DNA of 64,000 nucleotides. Origin: Mycobacterium sp. IS-1590 (GTDB taxonomy: Bacteria; Actinomycetota; Actinomycetes; Mycobacteriales; Mycobacteriaceae). The first letter of the stretch is position 1; every line of letters begins with the position of its first letter. The stretch spans positions 62,001-126,000 of the forward strand of contig NZ_LQIW01000049.1 in NCBI RefSeq assembly GCF_001500025.1. The letters run 5' to 3'. This document shows, piece after piece, positions 7,867 through 15,465 of the stretch. The position numbers and the translations under genes were made by a program. Under the pieces are notes generated by a model. That model was not told the origin of the DNA and did no database searches. It was given only the letters and a program-made list of their open reading frames with translations.

Positions 7867-8933
7867 CCGACCTGATCGGAGCAGATCTCGGGTTGACCGC
7901 AGGCACCAGCCGGGTGCCGACGACCGATCAACCGCAGAAGTCCAAGGACTTCACCAGCGACCAGGAGGTCCGCTGGTGCCCCGGCTGCGGTGACTACGTC
8001 ATCCTCAACACCATCCGCAACTTCCTGCCCGAGTTGGGGTTGCGCCGCGAGAACATCGCGTTCGTCAGCGGTATCGGCTGCTCGAGTCGCTTCCCGTACT
8101 ACCTGGAGACCTACGGGTTCCACTCGATCCACGGCCGTGCCCCGACGATCGCGACCGGCCTGGCCCTGGCCCGCGAGGATCTGTCGGTGTGGGTCGTCAC
8201 CGGAGACGGCGACGCGCTGTCGATCGGTGGCAACCACCTGATCCATGCGCTGCGCCGCAACATCAACATCACGATCCTGCTGTTCAACAACCGGATCTAC
8301 GGGCTGACCAAGGGCCAGTACTCCCCGACGTCGGAGGTCGGCAAGGTCACCAAGTCCACCCCGATGGGCTCGCTGGACTACCCGTTCAACCCGGTGTCGC
8401 TGGCGCTCGGCGCCGACGCGACGTTCGTCGGCCGTGCACTGGACTCCGACCGCAAGGGATTGTCCGAGGTGCTACGGGCGGCCGCCGCCCACCGCGGTGC
8501 GGCCCTGGTCGAGATTCTGCAGGACTGCCCGATCTTCAACGACGGCTCGTTCGACGCCCTGCGCAAGGAAGGCGCCGAGGAGCGGCTGATCAACCTCACC
8601 CACGGCGAGCCGGTCACGTTCGGCGCCGACGGCGAGTACTGCGTGGTGAAGTCCGGCTACGGGCTCGAGATCGCCAAGACCGCCGACGTGTCGGCCGACG
8701 AGATCGTCGTCCACGACGCCAACCTCGAGGACCCGGCCTACGCGTTCGCGTTGTCGCGACTGTCGGACCAGAGCCTCGAGCACATGGTGATGGGCATCTT
8801 CCGTCAGGTGAGCAAGCCGACCTACGATGACGCCGCCCGCCAGCAGATCGCCGCGGCCCGCACCGAGAAGGCGCACGACACGGCCGCACTTCAGTCGCTG
8901 CTTCGGGGCAAAGACACCTGGACTGTCGACTAA
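7863..8933 (+). CDS. korB: 2-oxoacid:ferredoxin oxidoreductase, beta (thiamine diphosphate) subunit
   Basis: 356 residues. The TPP-binding beta subunit partners KorA. WCPGCGDY near residue 38 supplies cluster-ligand cysteines, GIGCSSR follows, and the TPP motif GDGDALSIGGNH with the distal NNRIYGLTKGQ is intact. The ATG overlaps the korA stop, so translation is coupled. Its own stop codon TAA (8931-8933) is also the first three bases of the TAACGT hexamer proposed as the mobA -10 element. Confidence 0.95.
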   Translation: MTDLIGADLGLTAGTSRVPTTDQPQKSKDFTSDQEVRWCPGCGDYVILNTIRNFLPELGLRRENIAFVSGIGCSSRFPYYLETYGFHSIHGRAPTIATGLALAREDLSVWVVTGDGDALSIGGNHLIHALRRNINITILLFNNRIYGLTKGQYSPTSEVGKVTKSTPMGSLDYPFNPVSLALGADATFVGRALDSDRKGLSEVLRAAAAHRGAALVEILQDCPIFNDGSFDALRKEGAEERLINLTHGEPVTFGADGEYCVVKSGYGLEIAKTADVSADEIVVHDANLEDPAYAFALSRLSDQSLEHMVMGIFRQVSKPTYDDAARQQIAAARTEKAHDTAALQSLLRGKDTWTVD

Positions 8934-8943
8934 CGTCACGGTC
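8931..8943 (+). promoter_or_regulatory. leaderless -10 element of mobA, overlapping the korB stop
   Basis: TAACGT at 8931-8936, then 7 bases, then the mobA ATG at 8944. The TAA of the hexamer is the korB stop codon. Confidence 0.5.
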
Positions 8944-9534
8944 ATGACGACCACCGTTCCGCTGGCCGGAATCATCCTGGCGGGCGGGGCTTCCCGCCGC
9001 ATGGGCCGTGACAAGGCCACGTTGCCGTATGAGGGCACCACGCTTGTCGAGCGGATGGTGAGTATCTTGGCGCCGCGGTGCGCGCCGATCTTCGTCATCG
9101 CCGCCCCGGGACAGGCGCTACCCGCGCTCGACGCCGAGGTTCTGCGCGACGAGGTGCTCGGCGTCGGCCCGCTGTTGGCGACCGGCCGGGGGCTGCGGGC
9201 GGCCGCCGAGGCCGGATCCGAACTCGCATTCGTGTCCGCGGTGGACACCCCGCTGTTGACCGTCGAGCTGCTCGACACGTTGGTCGCCCCCGCGGTCCGC
9301 GTCGGAGCGGATGTGGTGTTGCCCTGGGACGGCCGCGACCATTACCTCGCGGGTGTCTACCGCACCGCGCTGGCCGACCGAGTGGACGCATTGATCGCCG
9401 CGGGGGAGCGCAGCATGCGCGCGCTGGTCGACCGGGTCGACACCCAGCGGATCGTGATGCCCGAACAGCGTGCGCTGACCAACATCAACACCGCCGCCGA
9501 TCTGGCCGCCGTCCGCGACGCGCAAATCGCCTAG
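8944..9534 (+). CDS. mobA: molybdenum cofactor guanylyltransferase
   Basis: 196 residues. MobA attaches GMP to molybdopterin to make the MGD cofactor used by nitrate reductase and formate-dehydrogenase-type enzymes. The nucleotidyltransferase signature LAGGASRRMGRDKA is at about residues 12-25; DTPLL (about 100) and the C-terminal NINT..DL are present. The start is the ATG 7 bases after a TANNNT hexamer, with no ribosome-binding site, consistent with a leaderless mRNA. Together with fdhD it shows that the strain makes bis-MGD enzymes, one of which is encoded at 30487-32820. Confidence 0.93.
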   Translation: MTTTVPLAGIILAGGASRRMGRDKATLPYEGTTLVERMVSILAPRCAPIFVIAAPGQALPALDAEVLRDEVLGVGPLLATGRGLRAAAEAGSELAFVSAVDTPLLTVELLDTLVAPAVRVGADVVLPWDGRDHYLAGVYRTALADRVDALIAAGERSMRALVDRVDTQRIVMPEQRALTNINTAADLAAVRDAQIA

Positions 9535-10571
9535 CAAATTCACTGCCTGAAATAGGTCCAATTTGCGATCGTGCGAATTGAATTCTTGCCAGTGAATTAG
9601 TTCGCATTCTTCCGTGATAAAGCGCACCAACGCGTCGATGAGTGCGCAGTGGGTAAAGCGCCGCGCTGTGATAGCGGTTGTGCGGATACGCTTGACTCCC
9701 AGCATCTTTCGGCGACAGCAGCCGCAGCGGTGCACGAATTCTGCCTCCACGGAGCCTGATTCGGTGCCCGAAGCCGTCCAATGGGCGGCTGCAACGGTTG
9801 GGCCTGACGTCGCGAAAATAAGCGACGCGCCGGGCGGCGCGAGTCCGCATGCGCGGATCGGCCGGCCGTGATGCGCTGAATGCGGTCGACCTCACCGGCC
9901 AAAGGTCCCGTGCCGCAACTGATTCCTCGATGAGCTGCCGACGGCTGCCGCGGACCTGCATATCCAGCCGCGTTCGGAAGTTCTCGTGATGTTGCTGACG
10001 CGCAAGGCGTTTCGACTGTCGAACTGCCCGGCGGGCCAGCGAAGTCGCGCCTGGATGGGGTCCGCGGGCGGGACTGGTGGGGTCGTTTCCGTCGACGACG
10101 CTGCGGTTTTCGCGGCCGAGGCCGGCCGAGACCGTCTGGAGCCGTGTTCCAGCTCACAAATTGGTCGTGAGATGGCTCACGAGAACGCACACCCACACGC
10201 GTTTTACCGCGCCCGTCAAAGCGCCGTACAACCTGGGATTATGCTGAGAATACTTCGCCGTGATCGTTTCGTTATCTTGCCGCGACACGCCTTCGCTCGA
10301 TATGACGGCGGCCGAACTCTTTTTGTACGGTCCCCAATGGCTCTACCCGGAGCAAACAATTTGAAACCACGAACCTGTGTGTGAGTGGGGCTGTAGGAGG
10401 CCAACGGTCTCCGGCGGCCGCCGGCGCTGAGGCCCGGCGAGGCACTTCGGCCTCTCACTGTCGCACCCGACCGAGACGGTGCGGCCCAACTCCTGGCCTG
10501 GCCGACAGGCATGCCCACCCCGTGCGCTCTGCGCGGGTGTGGTTGGCGCGCGCGTGGCGAAAGGATAGAAG
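9535..10571. other. 1-kb region without a convincing gene, upstream of rpfE
   Basis: The longest gene-free stretch in the window. It begins with an AT-rich segment of nested inverted repeats (9537-9598). Several open frames exist but have shuffled, Arg/Ser/Pro-rich translations and no ribosome-binding sites. A TATGCT hexamer at 10240-10245 is a possible -10 and would give rpfE a leader of about 320 bases. The segment 10381-10570 has several GC-rich pairing stretches. A small RNA or a riboswitch-like leader cannot be excluded. Confidence 0.6.
9537..9598. repeat. nested inverted repeats in an AT-rich patch after mobA
   Basis: Outer arms AATTCACTG (9537-9545) and CAGTGAATT (9590-9598) are perfect complements. 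Inner arms CAATTTGC (9559-9566) and GCGAATTG (9573-9580) match at 7 of 8 positions. The whole could fold as a cruciform or long RNA hairpin ending the korAB-mobA transcript, or be a protein-binding site. Confidence 0.6.
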
Positions 10572-10898
10572 TTGAAGAACATCCGCAAGACACTTGGCCT
10601 GGCGACCTTTGCCGGAGCGCTCGCGTTGGCGCCCATGGCTCTGGCCACCGGCACTGCCAATGCGGACAGCGGTGTGGACTGGGACGCCGTCGCGGCGTGC
10701 GAGTCGGGCGGCAATTGGTCCATCAACACCGGTAACGGCTACTACGGCGGCCTGCAGTTCACCATGGGCACGTGGCAATCGAACGGCGGCAGCGGTTCCC
10801 CGCACAACGCCAGCCGCGAGGAGCAGATCCGCGTTGCCGAAAACGTGCTGCAGTCGCAGGGCATCGGCGCATGGCCGACCTGCGGCGGTCGCGGCTAA
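10572..10898 (+). CDS. rpfE: resuscitation-promoting factor, short RpfE type
   Basis: 108 residues starting at TTG, with AAAGGA upstream. An N-terminal signal peptide ends near GTANA. The rest is a single Rpf domain (WDAVAACESGGNW..GYYGGLQF) with the catalytic glutamate in CESGGNW and two cysteines that should form a disulfide. Rpf proteins are secreted lysozyme-like muralytic enzymes that cut peptidoglycan and help dormant cells regrow. It has no extra domain. A strong intrinsic terminator follows directly, so it is transcribed separately from the second rpf gene 214 bases downstream. Confidence 0.93.
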   Translation: MKNIRKTLGLATFAGALALAPMALATGTANADSGVDWDAVAACESGGNWSINTGNGYYGGLQFTMGTWQSNGGSGSPHNASREEQIRVAENVLQSQGIGAWPTCGGRG

Positions 10899-10916
10899 GC
10901 ACGCGTTTCGTCTTTC

Positions 10917-10958
10917 AGAGGCGGTGCCGGGTGATCCCGGCACCGCCTCTTATTTCTC
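10917..10958 (+). terminator. strong intrinsic terminator after rpfE
   Basis: A perfect 15-bp stem (10917-10931 with 10936-10950), a TGAT loop, then TATTTCTC. This is an unusually canonical terminator for a mycobacterium and separates the two rpf genes. Confidence 0.9.
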
Positions 10959-11111
10959 AGAAGGCTCTTACGCCAATTAAGTAACGAATAAAACTTTTGA
11001 CCCTCGCGTAACACGTGACGTTCATCACCCGACACACCGGATAACCGCAGCGGAGATCGAGGGGTTCTCGGATGCGGGCCTTGTGAAAACGGTCGGGGAA
11101 GGACCGCAGAG

Positions 11112-11630
11112 ATGAACGTTCGTAGCGCAGTCAGCAAGGGCCTCTTGGCCGCGGCGATCTCCGGAGCGCTGGCGATGGTGCCGATGGCACTGTCCGAGTC
11201 GTCGTTGGCCACCGCCAACGCCGATTCGGTGAACTGGGACGCCATCGCCGAGTGCGAATCCGGCGGAAACTGGGCGACCAACACGGGCAACGGCCACTAC
11301 GGAGGCCTGCAGTTCAAGCCGGCCACCTGGGCCTCCAACGGCGGTGTCGGCAACCCGGCGACCGCATCGCGGGCCGAGCAGATCCGCGTGGCCGAGAACG
11401 TCCTGCGCACCCAGGGCCTGAAGGCGTGGCCGAAGTGCGGACCGCGAGGTGCCACGCCCGCCGTGTGGACCACGCCGTCGGGTCCGTCGGCTCCGACCGC
11501 ACGCACGGTGCCCGCCTCGGCGACCGGTTGCGCGGCGATGCCGTCCAGCGGCCTGTTCGGCTTCGTCAACCCCCGTCAGATGTGCACCGCGCTGCTCAAC
11601 CCGATCGGGACGATCGCCGGAGCACGCTGA
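11112..11630 (+). CDS. resuscitation-promoting factor, second paralogue (RpfE2 type)
   Basis: 172 residues. A signal peptide (cleavage near TANA) is followed by an Rpf domain (WDAIAECESGGNW, GHYGGLQFKP) with the catalytic glutamate present, then about 60 extra residues: a Thr/Ser/Pro linker and a segment with two cysteines. GGAAGGA precedes the ATG. Tandem rpfE-like genes here match the pair known in M. smegmatis. The upstream region holds GTAACACGTGACG (about 11009-11021), repeat-like sequence that could bind MtrA, a known regulator of rpf genes; this is only a suggestion. The 3' end overlaps the convergent VOC gene by 35 bases. Confidence 0.9.
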   Translation: MNVRSAVSKGLLAAAISGALAMVPMALSESSLATANADSVNWDAIAECESGGNWATNTGNGHYGGLQFKPATWASNGGVGNPATASRAEQIRVAENVLRTQGLKAWPKCGPRGATPAVWTTPSGPSAPTARTVPASATGCAAMPSSGLFGFVNPRQMCTALLNPIGTIAGAR

Positions 11631-12174
11631 ACTCATTGCCCTGCGGGTCGATCGCCTTGTCGGCCCAGTCGACGCTCCATTGCCAGCGGTTCGGAACGAC
11701 GCGCTCGTCCTCGACGCGGACGAACTTCCAGATGAGGTCCTCCCAGCCGGACGACCCGTAGAGCCACCGCGGCGTCCCGTCGGGGCCGTCCCGCAACTCG
11801 GCGCCCACCCGCGGCGCCCACCAGGCGGCGAGCTCTTCGGGCCGGTCGCTGTCCGTACAGACGGCGAAGACGCGGGCGGGAGGGCCCGCATCGGGCTCGC
11901 CCGGGAATGCGCAGAATTCGTTGCCCTCGATATCGGCGAAGGTCGTCCACCCGGGGTGTTCGGCGAGCACGCGGGCGCCGAGGTCGAGGAGTGCCGCGAT
12001 GTCGCTGACGTACAGGTCCAGGTGCACGCGGTTCTTCACCGTCTTCGGGCGGTCCTGCGGACGGAAGACCAGCAGCCGGCGCTGCGCTTCGTCGTCCAGG
12101 ACCGCCGCCCAGAAGGCCGACAACGCCGGCGGGTCCGCCGCGTCGACGTGCAGGGGGCCCAGCCGCACGCTCAC
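11596..12174 (-). CDS. VOC (glyoxalase-like) family protein
   Basis: 192 residues from a GTG that overlaps the stop of the upstream FAD monooxygenase (GTGA). Vicinal-oxygen-chelate features are visible: VHLDLYVSDI, then DIEGNEFCAFPGE, and a second, shorter half ending in DPQGNEFSVL. This suggests two related half-domains, the second incomplete at its start. VOC proteins include glyoxalases, dioxygenases and drug-binding proteins; the substrate here is unknown. Coupling to an FAD monooxygenase suggests a joint role in small-molecule modification. Confidence 0.8.
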   Translation of the reverse strand: MSVRLGPLHVDAADPPALSAFWAAVLDDEAQRRLLVFRPQDRPKTVKNRVHLDLYVSDIAALLDLGARVLAEHPGWTTFADIEGNEFCAFPGEPDAGPPARVFAVCTDSDRPEELAAWWAPRVGAELRDGPDGTPRWLYGSSGWEDLIWKFVRVEDERVVPNRWQWSVDWADKAIDPQGNEFSVLRRSSRSG

Positions 12175-13337
12175 GCCACGAACACGTCGCGGTCGGTGGG
12201 CGGTGTGAACGCCGACCGTGCCGCCACGGCGGCCAGGTGGCGGGCCACCAGTGCTTCGGGTCCCAGCACCGTCGCACGACTGACAAGGGCGCTGAGCGCC
12301 GGCGGCAGGTTCATGACGCGCCCGATGAACCGCGATTCGCGGACCAGCGAGCGGACCCGCGGCCGGCGAAACGCCGCGAACCGCGCGAACGTCGCAGCGA
12401 TGTCGTCGTCGCCATCGAGGAACCGTGCGAGGATCGCGGCGTCCTCCAGGCCCTGACAACCACCCTGCCCGAGGTGTGGGCGCATCGGATGCGCGGCGTC
12501 ACCGACCGTCACGATCGGGCCCCGCGACCACTGCCGCGCCTCGTCGCGGTCGTAGAGGTCATTGCGCAGAACCGCGGCGGGATCCGTGGCGGCCAGGATC
12601 TCGGGGACGGGCGGAGCCCAGGAGGCGAACCGCTCCCGAAGGTAGGCCAGTTCACCCTGCGGCGTCGTGGTCGCCTCGGGTACGCGTTCGGTGGCGAACC
12701 AATAGGTGTGGTCCTGCCCGAGCGGTACATGGCCGAACTCGACCGCGGGCCCGAGCGTCTCGCCCGCGAGCTCGGGATCGATCGTGCAGTCGGCCACCCC
12801 GCGCCAAGCCGTATAGCCGACGTAGCGGTTGTGCAGCGGTCCGTTGAGATGACGGGCGACCACCGAATGGGTGCCGTCGGCGCCCACCACGGCCTCGGCC
12901 TCCAGCACCGCCGAGTCGGCGAGTGTGATTCGGACGCCGTCGGCGGTCACCGCCAGCGCCTCCGCCGCCACTCCGGCCCTCACCGTGCCTTCGGCGAGCG
13001 CCCCGGCCAGGATCGACGTCAACGCCGAACGGCGGATGACCACCAGAGGTTCGCCGAGAGCCTTGATGAGGCGTTGCCGTTCGGGCCGTCGCAGCCAGCT
13101 GCCGTCACGCCAGCGCGCCGCTCCTGCGGTGATCCGGCCGCCGCCCCGACGCACGGGGTCGCCGAGGCCGATGTCGTCGAGTGCGGCCAATGCGTTGGGC
13201 CAGATGCTGATTCCGGCCCCGGACGACGTGTCGGTGCGCTCCTCGACAAGCGTGATGTCGTGTCCGCGCTGTTGTAGCGCGACGGCGGTCGCCAGCCCGG
13301 CGATTCCCGCCCCGATGACTACGATCCGCTTCGGCAT
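12171..13337 (-). CDS. FAD-dependent aromatic-type monooxygenase
   Basis: 388 residues, class A flavin monooxygenase. The N-terminal Rossmann motif GAGIAGLATAVALQQRG binds FAD, VGADGTHSVVAR is the DG motif, and VGDAAHPMRPHLGQGG the second FAD-binding motif. Such enzymes hydroxylate aromatic or polyketide substrates using NAD(P)H and oxygen; the substrate is not evident. The start at 13337 is supported by a TACGTT hexamer 6 bases upstream (leaderless). The VOC gene follows with a 4-bp overlap. Confidence 0.88.
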   Translation of the reverse strand: MPKRIVVIGAGIAGLATAVALQQRGHDITLVEERTDTSSGAGISIWPNALAALDDIGLGDPVRRGGGRITAGAARWRDGSWLRRPERQRLIKALGEPLVVIRRSALTSILAGALAEGTVRAGVAAEALAVTADGVRITLADSAVLEAEAVVGADGTHSVVARHLNGPLHNRYVGYTAWRGVADCTIDPELAGETLGPAVEFGHVPLGQDHTYWFATERVPEATTTPQGELAYLRERFASWAPPVPEILAATDPAAVLRNDLYDRDEARQWSRGPIVTVGDAAHPMRPHLGQGGCQGLEDAAILARFLDGDDDIAATFARFAAFRRPRVRSLVRESRFIGRVMNLPPALSALVSRATVLGPEALVARHLAAVAARSAFTPPTDRDVFVA

Positions 13338-13349
13338 GCGTCGAACGTA
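13338..13349 (-). promoter_or_regulatory. leaderless -10 element of the FAD monooxygenase gene
   Basis: On the minus strand TACGTT (13349-13344), 6 bases, then ATG at 13337. It lies in the 93-base divergent gap with the S9 peptidase. Confidence 0.5.
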
Positions 13350-13430
13350 GCGCGCCGAGCGTGGCTGAGCGGCGGGTACCGGCGCGGCCGGTCGGGGGGA
13401 GGACAGGCGGCCTTGTGCTACGAACGGGGC

Positions 13431-15455
13431 ATGACCGCGATGGCCCTTGACGCCTCGTCCCGCGCACCTTTCGACGACCTTGACGAGTACGTTGCGATGC
13501 CCCGCGTCTCGGGGCTGGCGCTGTCGCAGGACGGAACACGGCTGGTGACCACCATCGCGCAACTCAACGACAAGAGAACCGAATACGTCAGCGCGGTCTG
13601 GGAGCTCGATTCCACCGGCACCCAACCGGCGCGCCGGCTGACGCGGGGGACCAAGGGCGAGTCGGCCCCCGCGTTCGCGGCCAACGGCGATCTGCTGTTC
13701 GTCGCAGTCCGCCCGACCGCGGACGACGACGCGCCACCCGCCGCGCTGTGGCGGCTCCCGGCGACCGGCGGTGAGGCGGCGCAGGTGCTGTCACCGCCCG
13801 GCGGCGTCGAGGCGGTGCGCACCGCCCGCGAAGCCGACGTGGCGGTGGTGCGCTCACCGTTGATGCCCTCCGCACGGACCATCGCCGAGGACCGTCGGCT
13901 TCGAGACCTGCGCAAGGACAACAAGATCACCGCGATCCTGCACACCGGCTACCCCATTCGGCACTGGGATTCCGATCTGGGGCCGGGCGAGCCGCACCTG
14001 CTCGGCGTCGCACTGACCGACGATTCCGCGTGCGGTGAAGACGTGCGCGACCTGACCGCCGCGCCGGGCGGCGCGTTGCGCGAGTCCGACTTCGACATCA
14101 GTTCCGACGGGCGGTTCCTGGTCACCACGTGGCAACGGCCCGCGCCCGGTGCGTCCCGCCATTCGGTGCTGATGCGGATCGACCTCGACAGCGGCGAACG
14201 CTCGGTGGTGGTGGAGGAGCCCGACGCGGACGTGTGGAGCCCGGCCATCTCACCGGACGGTTCGACCGTGGTCTACCTCCGTGAGACGTTCTCGACGCCG
14301 GACACACCTCCGCGAATCACGCTGGGATGCATTCGGTTTGGCGAGAACCCCCGCGTCCTCACCGGCGATTGGGACCGGTGGCCGGCATCGGCGACATGGC
14401 TGCGAGACGGCTCGGCGGTGATCGTCACCGCCGATCAGGACGGCAGGGCCCCGGTTTTCCGGGTCGACCCCGCCGACGGTGCGGTAACCCAGCTGACGTT
14501 CGACGATCACTGCTACTCCGATGTGGTTGCCGCGCCGGACGGTGTGCTGTTCGCGTTGCGAAGCTCCTACGCCGCGCCACCCCACCCGGTGCGCATCGAC
14601 CCCGACGGCGGCGTCACCGAGCTTCCGTGTGCGGAGCTGCCGCCGCTGCCGGGGACGCTGACCGAGCTCGAGACGACCTCTCCTGACGGCACGCGGGTGC
14701 GTTCGTGGCTGGTGCTGCCGGCCGGCGACGGAACGGCGCCGCTGCTGTTGTGGATCCACGGCGGCCCGTTGGCCAGCTGGAACGTGTGGTCGTGGCGGTG
14801 GAATCCGTGGCTGCTGGCGGCTCGCGGGTATGCGGTACTGCTGCCCGATCCCGGGATGTCCACCGGTTACGGGCAGGACTTCATCGCGCGGGGTTGGGGC
14901 GCATGGGGCGGTGCCCCTTTCGAGGATCTGATGGCCATCACCGACGCCGCGTGCGCGCATCCCCGCATCGACGCGTCGCGTACCGCGGCGATGGGTGGGT
15001 CGTTCGGTGGCTACATGGCCAACTGGGTCGCCGGCCACACCGACAGGTTCGACGCGATCGTCACCCATGCCAGCCTCTGGGCGCTCGATCAGTTCGGCGC
15101 CACCACCGACTCGTCGTACTACTGGCTACGGGAGATGACGCGCGACATGGCGGAGGCCAACTCGCCGCATCACCACGTCGGCGAAATCCGTACGCCCATG
15201 CTGGTCATCCACGGCGACAAGGACTACCGAGTGCCGATCGGCCAGGCGCTGCGGCTCTGGTACGAGTTGCTCACCCACTCCGCGCTGCCGGCCGATGCCG
15301 ACGGCGACAGCCCGCACCGGTTTCTGTATTTCCCGTCGGAGAACCACTGGGTGCTCACTCCGCAACACGCCAAGATCTGGTACCAGGTGGTGATCGGGTT
15401 CCTAGCCCGGCACGTGCTCGGTGAGGACACCGAGGTGCCCGAGACGCTCGGGTAG
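13431..15455 (+). CDS. S9 family (prolyl oligopeptidase-like) peptidase
   Basis: 674 residues. The first about 400 form a predicted beta-propeller with WD40-like blocks; the last about 260 are an alpha/beta hydrolase. The nucleophile is in GGSFGGYMANW, the acid in HGDKDYRVP and the histidine in SENHWV. Enzymes of this type are cytoplasmic peptidases of the acylaminoacyl/dipeptidyl peptidase group, removing short N-terminal units. No signal peptide is seen. The start at ATG 13431 skips six upstream in-frame residues. The gene is divergent from the FAD monooxygenase; its stop codon lies inside the promoter of the next gene. Confidence 0.9.
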   Translation: MTAMALDASSRAPFDDLDEYVAMPRVSGLALSQDGTRLVTTIAQLNDKRTEYVSAVWELDSTGTQPARRLTRGTKGESAPAFAANGDLLFVAVRPTADDDAPPAALWRLPATGGEAAQVLSPPGGVEAVRTAREADVAVVRSPLMPSARTIAEDRRLRDLRKDNKITAILHTGYPIRHWDSDLGPGEPHLLGVALTDDSACGEDVRDLTAAPGGALRESDFDISSDGRFLVTTWQRPAPGASRHSVLMRIDLDSGERSVVVEEPDADVWSPAISPDGSTVVYLRETFSTPDTPPRITLGCIRFGENPRVLTGDWDRWPASATWLRDGSAVIVTADQDGRAPVFRVDPADGAVTQLTFDDHCYSDVVAAPDGVLFALRSSYAAPPHPVRIDPDGGVTELPCAELPPLPGTLTELETTSPDGTRVRSWLVLPAGDGTAPLLLWIHGGPLASWNVWSWRWNPWLLAARGYAVLLPDPGMSTGYGQDFIARGWGAWGGAPFEDLMAITDAACAHPRIDASRTAAMGGSFGGYMANWVAGHTDRFDAIVTHASLWALDQFGATTDSSYYWLREMTRDMAEANSPHHHVGEIRTPMLVIHGDKDYRVPIGQALRLWYELLTHSALPADADGDSPHRFLYFPSENHWVLTPQHAKIWYQVVIGFLARHVLGEDTEVPETLG

Positions 15456-15465
15456 CGTCGCGACC
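15453..15465 (+). promoter_or_regulatory. leaderless -10 element overlapping the S9 peptidase stop
   Basis: TAGCGT (15453-15458), 7 bases, then ATG 15466. The TAG is the stop codon of the upstream gene. Confidence 0.5.

Noticed and set aside
9597..10196. 199-codon minus-strand frame in the region before rpfE
   Set aside because: Arg/Pro/Ser-rich translation, no ribosome-binding site, no promoter at leaderless distance and no recognisable domain.
10381..10571. c-di-AMP (ydaO-type) riboswitch upstream of rpfE, as known before other rpf genes
   Set aside because: The conserved GGGGGAACC-like and GGGGUGAA-like blocks are not present; only generic GC-rich hairpins are seen.
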